From NCBI RefSeq assembly GCF_901472535.1, contig NZ_LR590470.1:2418001-2482000 (forward strand): DNA of 64,000 bases, written 5' to 3'. The translations under genes were made by a program, and so were the position numbers. This document shows positions 19,661 through 27,830 of the stretch, one piece after another. Each line of letters begins with the position of its first letter. The stretch's first letter is position 1. This DNA comes from Sphingobacterium daejeonense. Lineage in GTDB: Bacteria; Bacteroidota; Bacteroidia; Sphingobacteriales; Sphingobacteriaceae. The notes beneath the pieces are model-generated. The model searched no databases. It saw nothing but the letters and a program-made list of their open reading frames with translations, and had not been told where the DNA came from.

Positions 19661-20134
19661 ATGAAAAAAATCGCGCTATTAGCAGCAGTTGCATGTGCAT
19701 TAACCATGTCTGCATGTAACAATAATTCATCAGCAGATAAAAATAATGATGGTGATACTACAATTGGTGAGCACTTAGATCACTCAATTGAAACTACTGA
19801 AGAAAATGTAGATGCAATGCAAGCTGATGCAAATGCTGAACTTGCAAAAGCTGAAGAAAATGCGAAACAAGCTCAAGCTGATCTTGATGCAGCAATAAAA
19901 AGCGGTGATAAAAAAGCTCAAGAAGCTGCTCAAAAAGCATTAGATGAAGCTAATGCTGCTTGGGAAAAAACTAAAGAAGCTGCGAAAAATGCAGTAGATG
20001 CTACTAAAGAAGCTGGTAGAGAAGCTGGTCAAGCAATCGAAAACACAGCTGAAAAAGTAGGTGAAAAAACTGAACAAGTAACTGAAGATGCTAAAAGAAA
20101 AGCTGAAAACGTTAAAGAAGCTTTAGAGAACTAA
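19661..20134 (+). CDS. Ala/Lys/Glu-rich helical lipoprotein
   Basis: 157 residues. A lipoprotein signal peptide ends in MSAC (Cys at about 19), then an Asn/Asp linker, then a long region of AEENAKQAQADLDAA-type 11-residue repeats (about 50-157), typical of amphipathic helical envelope proteins resembling LEA or apolipophorin-like sequences. Periplasmic and possibly stress-related by resemblance only. A terminator follows it. Confidence 0.75.
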   Translation: MKKIALLAAVACALTMSACNNNSSADKNNDGDTTIGEHLDHSIETTEENVDAMQADANAELAKAEENAKQAQADLDAAIKSGDKKAQEAAQKALDEANAAWEKTKEAAKNAVDATKEAGREAGQAIENTAEKVGEKTEQVTEDAKRKAENVKEALEN

Positions 20135-20174
20135 ATAATTCCATTATAAAAAATGGTTATTAAGTTTTTAATTG

Positions 20175-20206
20175 AAAGCGCCAATTGTGTTGGCGCTTTT
20201 TTTATG
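20175..20206 (+). terminator. terminator
   Basis: AAAGCGCCAA / TTGGCGCTTT with a five-base loop and seven T, 40 bases after the helical lipoprotein gene. It argues against the next gene starting at an upstream TTG at 20185 inside the hairpin. Confidence 0.9.
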
Positions 20207-20247
20207 AACATTCTTTAATGTATATTGCCAGTTCACGTAAAGATAGA

Positions 20248-20697
20248 ATGAGTTATAATAAACAAGAAATAATAGAAATTTTAATAGAGAAATCTCAAAA
20301 TCGAATAAACGATATTAATGCAGCAAAGGAAACTGCTCAGGATGCCATTCTCAATGATACCAAAAGCAGTATGGGGGATAAGTATGAAACTTCACGTGAA
20401 ATGGCCCAGCAGGAATTAAATCGTTTACAAACTCAATTGCAACAAGCCCAAGCTGATCTCGACAAACTCAAAACACTGAATGTAAAACCTACCAGCATCG
20501 TTTCCGTTGGAAGTATTGTCATCACAAACCAATTCGACTATTTTATCGCTATCTCTGTAGGTCCAGTGAAAATAAACGATAAATCACTTATGGTGATATC
20601 AAAAGAATCGCCCATAGGAAGTTTATTAATAGGCAATAAAACAGGAGGGAAGGTAACATTCAATGGAAAGGATTTAATGATCAAAAATATCCTTTAA
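20248..20697 (+). CDS. GreA/GreB C-terminal-like protein
   Basis: 149 residues from the ATG at 20248. The N-terminal helical hairpin has SSMGDKYETSREMAQQELNR, the signature of a Bacteroidota family with a GreA/GreB-like C-terminal FKBP fold (here IVSVGSIVITNQFDYFIAIS and KESPIGSLLIGNKTGGKVTF). True Gre factors rescue backtracked RNA polymerase; the acidic tip of GreA is not clear here, so the role is uncertain. These proteins are sometimes misnamed 3-oxoacyl-ACP synthase. The last codons lie in a 20-bp tandem duplication. Confidence 0.75.
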   Translation: MSYNKQEIIEILIEKSQNRINDINAAKETAQDAILNDTKSSMGDKYETSREMAQQELNRLQTQLQQAQADLDKLKTLNVKPTSIVSVGSIVITNQFDYFIAISVGPVKINDKSLMVISKESPIGSLLIGNKTGGKVTFNGKDLMIKNIL

Positions 20698-20725
20698 ACA
20701 AAAGTAATATCCTTTAAACAAAAGT
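20686..20725. repeat. 20-bp perfect tandem duplication
   Basis: Two identical 20-bp copies (AATATCCTTTAAACAAAAGT) sit back to back at 20686-20705 and 20706-20725. The first contains the last codons and the TAA of the Gre-like gene; the second lies outside the gene. Confidence 0.95.
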
Positions 20726-20909
20726 GTTTGTTACACAAATATTCATTGTAAGTCGACAAATAGACTTCTTTAGATCGCTCTATTATGATTTAAAATATAC
20801 TTTGAAATGAATTGAATCTCGATAAATTAAAAATTTATTGATCAAAACATTTTACCTCTAATTTTTGTTTAGATTTATGTATTATTTACCAATAAAAACA
20901 AGAGGTTTT

Positions 20910-21402
20910 ATGAATTTAAAAAAAATCTTATCTATTGCATTAGTATCGGGAACATTGTTATCCGGAACAATTGCCTGCAAATCCAACATCTCGGATGCAG
21001 ATCTTAAAGCTAAAGTAGAAACCGCTGTTCAAGCAAACCCTGGTGTTACTGTTGAAGTAAAAGACGGTGTTGTTACTTTGAATGGTACAGCAAATTCTGA
21101 AGATGAAAAACTTCAAATCGAAAATGCTGCAAAAGCTGCTGATAGTAAAGGCGTAAAATCAGTGCAAAACAATATCGTAGTGAATACGATGCCTCCAGTT
21201 GAAATCAATACGGATGATGCTGACCTTACTGCTAAGGTTACTGAATTCACAAAAGATTTCCCAACTGTAAAAAACTAGCATCGCTAATGGTGTTATTACA
21301 GTAACTGGCGAATTGGAGCAAGCACGTATTCAAGCACTTAAAATGGGTTTAGATGCTTTGAATCCTAAAAAAGTGGACATGAGTGGTTTAACTGTTAAAT
21401 AG
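20910..21402 (+). CDS. BON domain lipoprotein (frameshifted)
   Basis: Start ATG 20910 gives MNLKKILSIALVSGTLLSG with lipobox TIAC. The first BON domain (DADLKAKVETAVQANPGVTV to VQNNIVVN) is followed by a second starting DADLTAKVTEFTKDFP. In an A6 run at 21269-21274 the frame is lost; one A fewer restores TSIANGVITVTGELEQARI and ends at 21402 after MSGLTVK. BON domains bind phospholipid and are found in osmotic-stress envelope proteins such as OsmY. It precedes a BON-SH3 gene by seven bases, so they are probably an operon. Confidence 0.82.
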
Positions 21403-21409
21403 AACAAAT

Positions 21410-21832
21410 ATGAGTTTACAATCAAAATATCAAGTTTTAATTGACACTGCAAAAGCTTCTGGCATAACAGATCTAGCTATTGCTGAACAAGAAGGCGTAT
21501 TGCATATCCAAGGTACTGCACCAAATGCTGATGTAAAAAACAAACTTTGGGATATCTACAACCAAATTGACCCGAACTTCTTAACCGGTGATGTGGTGAT
21601 GAATGTAGATGTGTCTACAGCAGTTGCTGGAACACAAGCTAAAGTAATTACTGAAAGTAGCAACCTCAACATTCGTAAAGGTCCAGGAACTGACCAACCA
21701 ATCGTTGGTAAAGCTGCAAAAGATGAAATAATTACCCTTATAAGTCGCGCTAATGACCAATGGTGGTTAGTAAGAACAAAAGATGGTGAAGAAGGATACT
21801 GCTATGCTCAGTACCTTGAGCCAGTGGGTTAA
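21410..21832 (+). CDS. BON-SH3 domain protein
   Basis: 140 residues without an obvious signal peptide. The N-terminal half is BON-like (LAIAEQEGVLHIQGTAPNAD; LTGDVVMNVDV) and the C-terminal half is a bacterial SH3 domain (SSNLNIRKGPGTDQPIVGKA, WWLVRTKDGEEGYCYAQYLE). Such SH3 modules bind cell-wall or protein ligands. It is seven bases after the BON lipoprotein and ends in a strong terminator. Confidence 0.82.
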   Translation: MSLQSKYQVLIDTAKASGITDLAIAEQEGVLHIQGTAPNADVKNKLWDIYNQIDPNFLTGDVVMNVDVSTAVAGTQAKVITESSNLNIRKGPGTDQPIVGKAAKDEIITLISRANDQWWLVRTKDGEEGYCYAQYLEPVG

Positions 21833-21848
21833 TATATATCCAAAATAA

Positions 21849-21883
21849 AAAATGCCCGGTAAAGGATTTTTACCGGGCATTTT
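21849..21883. terminator. bidirectional terminator
   Basis: AAAATGCCCGGTAAA / TTTACCGGGCATTTT, a perfect 15-bp stem with a five-base loop between the convergent BON-SH3 and Ycf48-like genes. Confidence 0.93.
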
Positions 21884-21902
21884 GTTTATGATTATGTCGT
21901 TA

Positions 21903-22910
21903 CTACAATTCCAACGATACTACATTTCCTTCGCTTCCAGTCAAATAAATACTCTTTTTATCTGTAGAAATAGCTATCACATTGAAACTAGCAGTGGATA
22001 TGTTTTCCCAAGTTTGTCCAGCATCCTTGGAAATATCAGTTCCTGAAGTTCCTGTAGCTATCAATATTTCAGGAGTTAGGTATTTAACACAAGATCTGTA
22101 ACCGAAAACCGGCACCCCAGGTTTTTCCCAAGAAAGACCAGCATTTTTTGTCAAAAGAACATTGTTGCTATTATCCTTATCTGAAGAATAATTTCCACCA
22201 ACCACGACTCCTTCACGTTCATTTAAAAAATCTATGGAAAAAATCCCTGTACTTGCAGAACCTGACCAGATAGGGACATCCTGTACGTCTAATCTACTTT
22301 CTTTTTCACTTCTTTTGATTAAACTAGAGTAGGAGCCGCCAGTACCTATATAAACCCAATCATTGATAACTTGCAAGGATGTGCCACTTGCAGCAAACGC
22401 AGCCTCGCCGGGCTCCGCAAACAAATGGATTCCTTCGGTCACATCTTCCCATGTACGCCCTTTGTTCTTACTTTTCAATAACTGAAATTGTCCATCAATG
22501 GGATCGCCTAAAATATACCCGGTCTTGCCTTGAAAATCCATGCCATCTAAAAAAGTAGCGGGATCCTCATTCTTGTAAACTTCTTTCCAATCTTTACCAC
22601 CATTCTTAGTATGTAATATTACAGCCGGTGAACCTGCACTTACTATTACTGCTTCCTTTGCACTAAAAGATTCTATGTCTCTAAAATCATATTTCTCGTA
22701 GCCTCTTGGTGAAACCCATTCCCATGTTTTACCCATATCAATGGATTTACCTACAACTCCATTACTTCCACTAACCCAAACGACTTTGTTTTTATAGGTT
22801 GATAACCCTCTGAAACTAGATTTGTTCCCAGACGTTAAGGTTTCGAAAGTTTGTGAATTAACAGTACATGAAAATGTAAAGAGGATAAATGATAAAATTA
22901 TTTGTTTCAT
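21903..22910 (-). CDS. exported Ycf48-like beta-propeller protein
   Basis: 335 residues with a signal peptide (about 1-19, ending NSQ). It has repeated Asp-box-like motifs: SIDMGKTWEWVS, KNGGKDWKEVYKN, SKNKGRTWEDVTEG, KNAGLSWEKPG and SKDAGQTWENIS. This is the BNR/Asp-box seven-bladed propeller related to plant and cyanobacterial Ycf48. In non-photosynthetic bacteria the role is unknown, so the plant name should not be taken as function. It follows a YceH gene by 18 bases on the same strand. Confidence 0.82.
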   Translation of the reverse strand: MKQIILSFILFTFSCTVNSQTFETLTSGNKSSFRGLSTYKNKVVWVSGSNGVVGKSIDMGKTWEWVSPRGYEKYDFRDIESFSAKEAVIVSAGSPAVILHTKNGGKDWKEVYKNEDPATFLDGMDFQGKTGYILGDPIDGQFQLLKSKNKGRTWEDVTEGIHLFAEPGEAAFAASGTSLQVINDWVYIGTGGSYSSLIKRSEKESRLDVQDVPIWSGSASTGIFSIDFLNEREGVVVGGNYSSDKDNSNNVLLTKNAGLSWEKPGVPVFGYRSCVKYLTPEILIATGTSGTDISKDAGQTWENISTASFNVIAISTDKKSIYLTGSEGNVVSLEL

Positions 22911-22928
22911 AATCAGAATGTATTTTAC

Positions 22929-23591
22929 CTACGTGAGCTGCTTCATTAATTGATCAAATTCTTCTCTCAATGTATTCAGTTTTTCTTCGAGTTGTGCCAC
23001 CTTTTCTTCTAACTGTGTAATAGTTGAATTATTTGATGTTGAGGCAGGGGAGATAGATTCCTCCTCATAAGCATCCTCGTCAAATTCGCTGAATAAATGG
23101 ACAAACCGAACCTCCTTTTGCCCAGGTTTCTTTGACAATTGCTTCAAATAAGCTGGTTCTTCACTACTTAGTTTATTTAATAGTTCCTGCACTTCATCCA
23201 AATTCTCAAATTCATATAGCCTACCTGAATTACTGTTTATTTCACCAGCAGTTAATGGACCGCGCAGAAAAAGCAAACAAAGAATTGCCAATTCTTGAGG
23301 TAAAAGTGGAAATTGAATTGCGATATTATGTTTATATTTTGTAACTCGACTTCCTCCACCAACAACAGTAGAAACCAAACCCTTTTTTCGAAGACTGTCT
23401 AATACCTGAACTATAAGACTTTCATCATATTGTACCACTGGCTTTCTTGAAGTCTTTTGATTACAGGCAGTTTGTAAACCGTTCAGGGTCATTGGATAAT
23501 ATTCAGGAGTAGTCTTTGATTTCTCAAGTAAACATCCTAATACTCTTATTTCTTCAGCACTTAAATTCGGCAATGATCTGTTTTCTTCCAT
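22929..23591 (-). CDS. YceH family protein (DUF480)
   Basis: 220 residues. LSAEEIRVLGCLLEKSKTTP and YYPMTLNGLQTACNQKTSR then KPVV are diagnostic of YceH, a protein with two winged-helix domains; LRGPLTAGEINSNSGRLYEF lies in the second. The last 40 residues form a coiled coil (ITQLEEKVAQLEEKLNTLRE). Function unknown; DNA binding is plausible from the fold. Confidence 0.9.
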   Translation of the reverse strand: MEENRSLPNLSAEEIRVLGCLLEKSKTTPEYYPMTLNGLQTACNQKTSRKPVVQYDESLIVQVLDSLRKKGLVSTVVGGGSRVTKYKHNIAIQFPLLPQELAILCLLFLRGPLTAGEINSNSGRLYEFENLDEVQELLNKLSSEEPAYLKQLSKKPGQKEVRFVHLFSEFDEDAYEEESISPASTSNNSTITQLEEKVAQLEEKLNTLREEFDQLMKQLT

Positions 23592-23652
23592 AATATATAT
23601 TCAATATCTACCTTAAATATACATTTTTATTAAAAAGTTGAAGATTGAGCAC

Positions 23653-23688
23653 AAAAAAACAGCCTATTAAATAAATAGACTGTTTTTT
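23653..23688. terminator. probable terminator
   Basis: AAAAACAG-C-CTATT pairs with AATAG-A-CTGTTTTT, a stem with one mismatch, loop AAATA, between the 23748 gene and the yceH gene. Confidence 0.75.
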
Positions 23689-23747
23689 GTTTTCACAAGT
23701 TTTTATGATTTTTCAGCAAGTAAAGGATTGAATAAATCCTGGTTTGC

Positions 23748-24008
23748 TTATTCTACATCCATAAATTGGGCAATTTCTTCCCTAATTTCAGCAGGTAACA
23801 TCATGTAAATCTCTTTCTTCAATGTTACTTGTTCTCCATGAATTGTTGAAATTTTACCATCATAACTCACTATAGATTCAAAACCTCCAATTAACCACTT
23901 ACCATCGGTTTGAAGATAATCATGATGTTTCTGATCCAATTTCTTTAATTCTTTAATAATTTCATCACTATTAAAGTTTTGATTCTTTACCATATTAAAA
24001 AAATCCAT
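23748..24008 (-). CDS. hypothetical protein, 86 aa
   Basis: A small soluble protein with mixed charge (DEIIKELKKLDQKHHDYLQ, MLPAEIREEIAQFMDVE). No domain is recognised. The ATG start, stop at 23748 and downstream hairpin support a separate gene. Confidence 0.55.
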   Translation of the reverse strand: MDFFNMVKNQNFNSDEIIKELKKLDQKHHDYLQTDGKWLIGGFESIVSYDGKISTIHGEQVTLKKEIYMMLPAEIREEIAQFMDVE

Positions 24009-24317
24009 TTTATATAGATAGTGCTGTGATTTTAGCCCAAATGTGTTCTAAACATTCGTCATAATTCAAACAATTATCTATTGTTAAACAACTACGTGTA
24101 CGTAAGTGAAAATATTGTGCCAATTATCTAGATTTTTGATTAAAACTTTTATAAATAATTTTAGGTTAACACAGCATGTTATAAATTAAGCTATTATTAA
24201 CCTAAAAGATGCATTTGCACTAAATGATTTAAAATATTTAAATCATTTAGCTTATTTAAGAATAGGTGTCCTAATTTTTAGTGCAATATGGTATCAAATT
24301 ACTAACACGTACTTTTC
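24009..24317. other. AT-rich intergenic region
   Basis: This 309-base stretch has no supportable gene. Besides the 14-bp inverted repeat at 24220-24250 it holds only AT-rich sequence; the promoter for the 86-aa gene must lie at its left end but no consensus box is clear. Confidence 0.6.
24220..24250. repeat. perfect inverted repeat
   Basis: CTAAATGATTTAAA and TTTAAATCATTTAG, 14-bp arms with a three-base centre (ATA). It is 67 bases beyond the end of the minus-strand lipoprotein gene; it may be an operator or a weak transcript end. No U run follows on either side. Confidence 0.75.
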
Positions 24318-24977
24318 TCATTTAGCTTTATAAGTTGTATACCTAGCATTTATTACCTCTTCAGTGGAAACAGCAACAATGACTTTCTTTCGCTGATCTA
24401 CAAAATATTGATCCGATTTATCCTGGCCATAATATTCATATCTTTCATTATAAAATGTCAATAGATCATCTAATTTGGATTTATCCATTTCCTTGTACCT
24501 AATTATGGCGTAGCTACAACGATTTCCTTCAAATAGATAATACATTGTTTCAACATCCGCTGATTCTGAATCATAAATTAAAGTCACGGGATTATTTGCT
24601 AGAAGTTTTCTTTTTTCTAATTCTATAATTTCGTTTTTGCTAACTCCGAATATTATAAGGGGTTCAGGAAATCCTGTTACTTGGGGAATTACAATAACCG
24701 CTGCTTCTTTTTTCTCTTCCCCATATTGGGCAATGACTTTTGTTTTCCCAATATGTTTCGCATTGAATGTTCCATTCGAACTAATCGTTCCAATAAATTT
24801 GTTTTTACTTTCCCATTCAACATTATCTTTGTTTGTCCCAAATCTTACTTTCTGTCCAATATGTAATTCAGCTGTTTTTGGATTCAAAATCAATTCTTCA
24901 GAATGGTCATCTAACTTGACGCAGGAATAAATTGTAAATAAAATCATAAGGACTATAAATGAATTTTTTAGTTTCAT
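24318..24977 (-). CDS. lipoprotein with bacterial Ig-like domain
   Basis: 219 residues. Lipoprotein signal ending IYSC (Cys about 19). Residues 30-100 resemble a BIG2 Ig-like domain (ILNPKTAELHIGQKVRFGTN ... NGTFNAKHIGKTKVIAQYGE). The rest is an uncharacterised alpha/beta region with many Tyr. Probably surface- or periplasm-attached; monocistronic. Confidence 0.68.
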   Translation of the reverse strand: MKLKNSFIVLMILFTIYSCVKLDDHSEELILNPKTAELHIGQKVRFGTNKDNVEWESKNKFIGTISSNGTFNAKHIGKTKVIAQYGEEKKEAAVIVIPQVTGFPEPLIIFGVSKNEIIELEKRKLLANNPVTLIYDSESADVETMYYLFEGNRCSYAIIRYKEMDKSKLDDLLTFYNERYEYYGQDKSDQYFVDQRKKVIVAVSTEEVINARYTTYKAK

Positions 24978-25119
24978 AATAGAGGATAATTTTGCTTTCT
25001 GTATTAATATAGCTATGTAAAATTAACCCAAGATTAAATACAGAATAACTTATTGATTCTATGAATGTTTCCTTATTTTTAAAGTGATATGAAACTATGA
25101 GAAACAAATATTGGTTGAT

Positions 25120-25560
25120 ATGATGAATGAAAATGAGAAAATTTTGAAGTTGGTAATTTCTTTGATGGAAAATGATACATTATCAAATTTTTTAACAGAA
25201 TATGATTATTCAGTTAATTTATTCGGATTGAAAATATCTGATTCCAGGCATTATTTCTTAAGGTTATCAAAACCTCAAAATGATGTCGTGCTGTGGATGC
25301 AAGAGGAATATATACCTAAATTGGACATAAATGGTAACTGGATAGAGTATCCTGCGATTGAAAACCCTCGAGTTGAAAGATTAGAACCTTCTGTAAAGTA
25401 TATCCCAAGTGATCTAACTTATGAAGAATTCAAAAAAAATCTCTTCCAATTTTTTGAACAGCTGAAAGGATATAAAGCCAATCATTTGAAGAATACTGAT
25501 TCTAGCAAATTGAATAATGATATTGATGCATTAATTCAGGAAATCAGAACAATTTCTTAA
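25120..25560 (+). CDS. hypothetical protein, 146 aa
   Basis: Start chosen at the ATG 25120 (another ATG is next to it at 25123) rather than the upstream TTG. Soluble, no signal peptide; contains VVLWMQEEYIPKLDINGNWI and a helical acidic C-terminus. No family recognised. It converges on the peptidase gene and shares a long hairpin with it. Confidence 0.55.
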   Translation: MMNENEKILKLVISLMENDTLSNFLTEYDYSVNLFGLKISDSRHYFLRLSKPQNDVVLWMQEEYIPKLDINGNWIEYPAIENPRVERLEPSVKYIPSDLTYEEFKKNLFQFFEQLKGYKANHLKNTDSSKLNNDIDALIQEIRTIS

Positions 25561-25603
25561 AGAATACTACTCCTTATAAAAGGATAAAAAGCTACCAATT
25601 AAA

Positions 25604-25649
25604 AGGGGTGATACTATTTTTTGAATTCAAAAATAATAGGATCACCCCT
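25604..25649. terminator. long bidirectional hairpin
   Basis: AGGGGTGAT / ATCACCCCT at the base, with further pairing CTATTTTTTGAATTC against GAATTCAAAAATAATAG-like bases above, lies between two convergent genes. The flanking A-rich and T-rich stretches fit a shared terminator. Confidence 0.8.
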
Positions 25650-25680
25650 AAATTTATTGTTTAAATAGATTCAATATTAT

Positions 25681-26865
25681 TTACAACGCTGGATTTTGTG
25701 CATATTCACTCCATGTATCTTCAATCGATTTTCCTAAGGATTGACGGAAGAAGTCGTTATAATTGATTCCATCTCTCAATGCTCTATCCAATTCCTTAAC
25801 GAAGTTTTCATTTTTATGAGTTTCAATCCATAATAGAAACCTTGCAGTAATTCCATAGCTCCCATCAAAATTGTGTTCCGGCTTGTAGTCTTGAAGAGTC
25901 CATGGATCAGGGTCATCAATTCCATAATGATACCTTACATTGTCTGCTATACCTTCAACCAACCAGCCTGGAACATTTCCTTGATATCCTTGTTGGACAT
26001 GATGCATAGTTTCATGCACCACAACATCGCCATCAGTAGGATTGCCCTCCATATAATCGTAACTAAATACTACTACGTCACCAAATGCATAGGCTGCACC
26101 TTCATAAGTAGGGTCGATAATAAAATAGAGCTTCTTTTTAGAATCTGGATTGAAGTCAGCAATCAACTTCGGATATACACTGAAATAAGTATTCATTAAC
26201 CTTTCTTGATATGCTAATTCAGATTTATCAGAATGATTTATAAAAACTAAAGAGACACCATTCTTACTTAAGCTATCAATTTTTTCTCTCGGAGCATCCT
26301 TCTGACTGGATGGTGGCATCTGAATTAGCCTAAACTCAGAGACTTGAAACATATTGTCATTATACAGCTTTGATATCGACCATCTATAATAGGTGAATTG
26401 CTGCTCATTCTTAAAATAAAACTTATAGGTAGTTCTCCGTTTCCTGAATTGCATCCCCATATGACTATCGAGCTCAGTCCAGTTTTGGCCATCATCAGAA
26501 CCATAAAACTTCCAATCCATTGGATCTCTTCCATCAAAATCATTACCAGTAGTAAATTCATAAGAGGCAATAAGTTTGGCCGTATCAAATTGGAAATCAA
26601 TGCTCAATGATTTAAAATCCTTGGCCAAGTATTTTGTGGTCGTGTCGCCATCAACCAATTTGTTGGAACCTTCCTGGCCAGTTGCACCATCTGGATTTTC
26701 TATGCTCACACGTAACTGAGCATCATCAGTAACATCCTTAACCACAATTGTTTCTAATTCTGGATCTGGAAGATCAACACTTGTGTGCGGACTACAACTC
26801 GTGTAAAGGGTCCCACAGAAAATACTAAGGGGAATCAACCACTTTAAGGTTTTCTTTTTCAGCAT
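25681..26865 (-). CDS. lipoprotein, discoidin (F5/8C) domain plus basic-secretory-protein zinc peptidase
   Basis: 394 residues. Signal peptide with lipobox YTSC. A discoidin-like sugar-binding region (about 45-180: FEFTTGNDFDGRDPMDWKFY, GSDDGQNWTELD, YYRWSISKLYNDNMFQVSEF) is followed by a basic secretory protein domain (about 200-385) with the zinc site VVHETMHHVQQGYQ (HExxH) and GWLVEGIADNVRYHYG. A secreted metallopeptidase attached to the outer membrane is likely, perhaps acting on glycans or glycoproteins given the discoidin part. It is divergent from the 27250 lipoprotein over a 384-base region. Confidence 0.85.
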   Translation of the reverse strand: MLKKKTLKWLIPLSIFCGTLYTSCSPHTSVDLPDPELETIVVKDVTDDAQLRVSIENPDGATGQEGSNKLVDGDTTTKYLAKDFKSLSIDFQFDTAKLIASYEFTTGNDFDGRDPMDWKFYGSDDGQNWTELDSHMGMQFRKRRTTYKFYFKNEQQFTYYRWSISKLYNDNMFQVSEFRLIQMPPSSQKDAPREKIDSLSKNGVSLVFINHSDKSELAYQERLMNTYFSVYPKLIADFNPDSKKKLYFIIDPTYEGAAYAFGDVVVFSYDYMEGNPTDGDVVVHETMHHVQQGYQGNVPGWLVEGIADNVRYHYGIDDPDPWTLQDYKPEHNFDGSYGITARFLLWIETHKNENFVKELDRALRDGINYNDFFRQSLGKSIEDTWSEYAQNPAL

Positions 26866-27249
26866 GAATATTAAGATTTAGTTTACAAATTAGTTAGCAA
26901 TTGCTCGCTAGTTCTAAAAACGGATATTTTCAGACTTTCTTATACATTTAAATTGCTAAATCGCGTTAGCTAGCAATTATTATCCAATAAAGTGGGTTTA
27001 TTAACTCATAAATACATATCCTAAAGGAAATTTTTATTCGAAATTCTTTAAGGTTACTATTTGCTAGCTAATTTTTATTTTAGCAAATAAAATATTGCAT
27101 TTTTAGGAAATATTAAGATAGAATTCTTTGATATAAGCAATTTGCAAACATATAGCTACAAAAATTTTTAATGTCACGTTACTATTATCATAATATTAAA
27201 TTGCTATTAAAATTTGTTATAATTTTGAATCAATATCAGAATTAAATCA
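26866..27249. promoter_or_regulatory. AT-rich divergent region with TTGCTAGCTAA motifs
   Basis: Holds no gene. TTAGCTAGCAA at 26966-26976 and its exact reverse complement TTGCTAGCTAA at 27061-27071 are 85 bases apart, and related AGCAATTGCT (about 26897), AATTGCTAA and TTAGCAAAT words recur. Probably promoters and operators of the two diverging genes. Confidence 0.5.
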
Positions 27250-27684
27250 ATGAAAAAGCTAGGTATATTATTATTGTTCGCCGTATTATTTATCTCTTGT
27301 GAAAAGGATAATGGCGTGATTCCAGAAGACTTGAAGAAAGAAGTAACTCAAGATCTCAAAGGAAAAGTATTTACCGCTTATGAAGCACAAGTTTACAAAC
27401 AAGGGGGAACAAACACAGAGGTAGACCCAAAAAATGCCTATTTTACTAAAATGGAAATTGTTGGGAATGTTATAGAATTAACTAGTGCAAGTAACAGTAA
27501 ATCAAGATATGGATTCGAAATAAATAACGCTAATAGAAACTCAGAAGAATTACCTGAAGTTTTTACATTAGCAATGAAATCCAACTACAAAAACTTTTAC
27601 ATCTACTTAAGTAGAGATTATTCAAATGCGGTTATCACGCTAAGCGATGGCTCAAGTAGCTACGGTATCAGTCTGAAACCATAA
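27250..27684 (+). CDS. small lipoprotein, 144 aa
   Basis: Signal peptide with lipobox FISC (Cys about 17) followed by EKDNG. The mature part is beta-rich (KMEIVGNVIELTSASNSK; FYIYLSRDYSNAVITLSDGS). Lipocalin-like small lipoproteins of Bacteroidota look alike, but I cannot assign a family. A strong terminator follows. Confidence 0.65.
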   Translation: MKKLGILLLFAVLFISCEKDNGVIPEDLKKEVTQDLKGKVFTAYEAQVYKQGGTNTEVDPKNAYFTKMEIVGNVIELTSASNSKSRYGFEINNANRNSEELPEVFTLAMKSNYKNFYIYLSRDYSNAVITLSDGSSSYGISLKP

Positions 27685-27702
27685 TTGAATTTTAAGAACC
27701 TT

Positions 27703-27740
27703 AAAGCCTGATTATACTTTATATAATCAGGCTTTTTTTA
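27703..27740 (+). terminator. terminator
   Basis: AAAGCCTGATTATA / TATAATCAGGCTTT with a five-base loop and T run. Confidence 0.92.
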
Positions 27741-27830
27741 TTCCTTCATTTATATAATTTTGTCAGACTTTCCTTTTTAATATCAAAAATTCATCCCCAT
27801 CTTCGATTATGTAAATCAATCAGAATCGGA

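Noticed and set aside
20185..20247. Extended start of the Gre-like gene at 20185
   Set aside because: This start lies in the loop of the preceding terminator and adds residues not typical of the family; the ATG at 20248 fits better.
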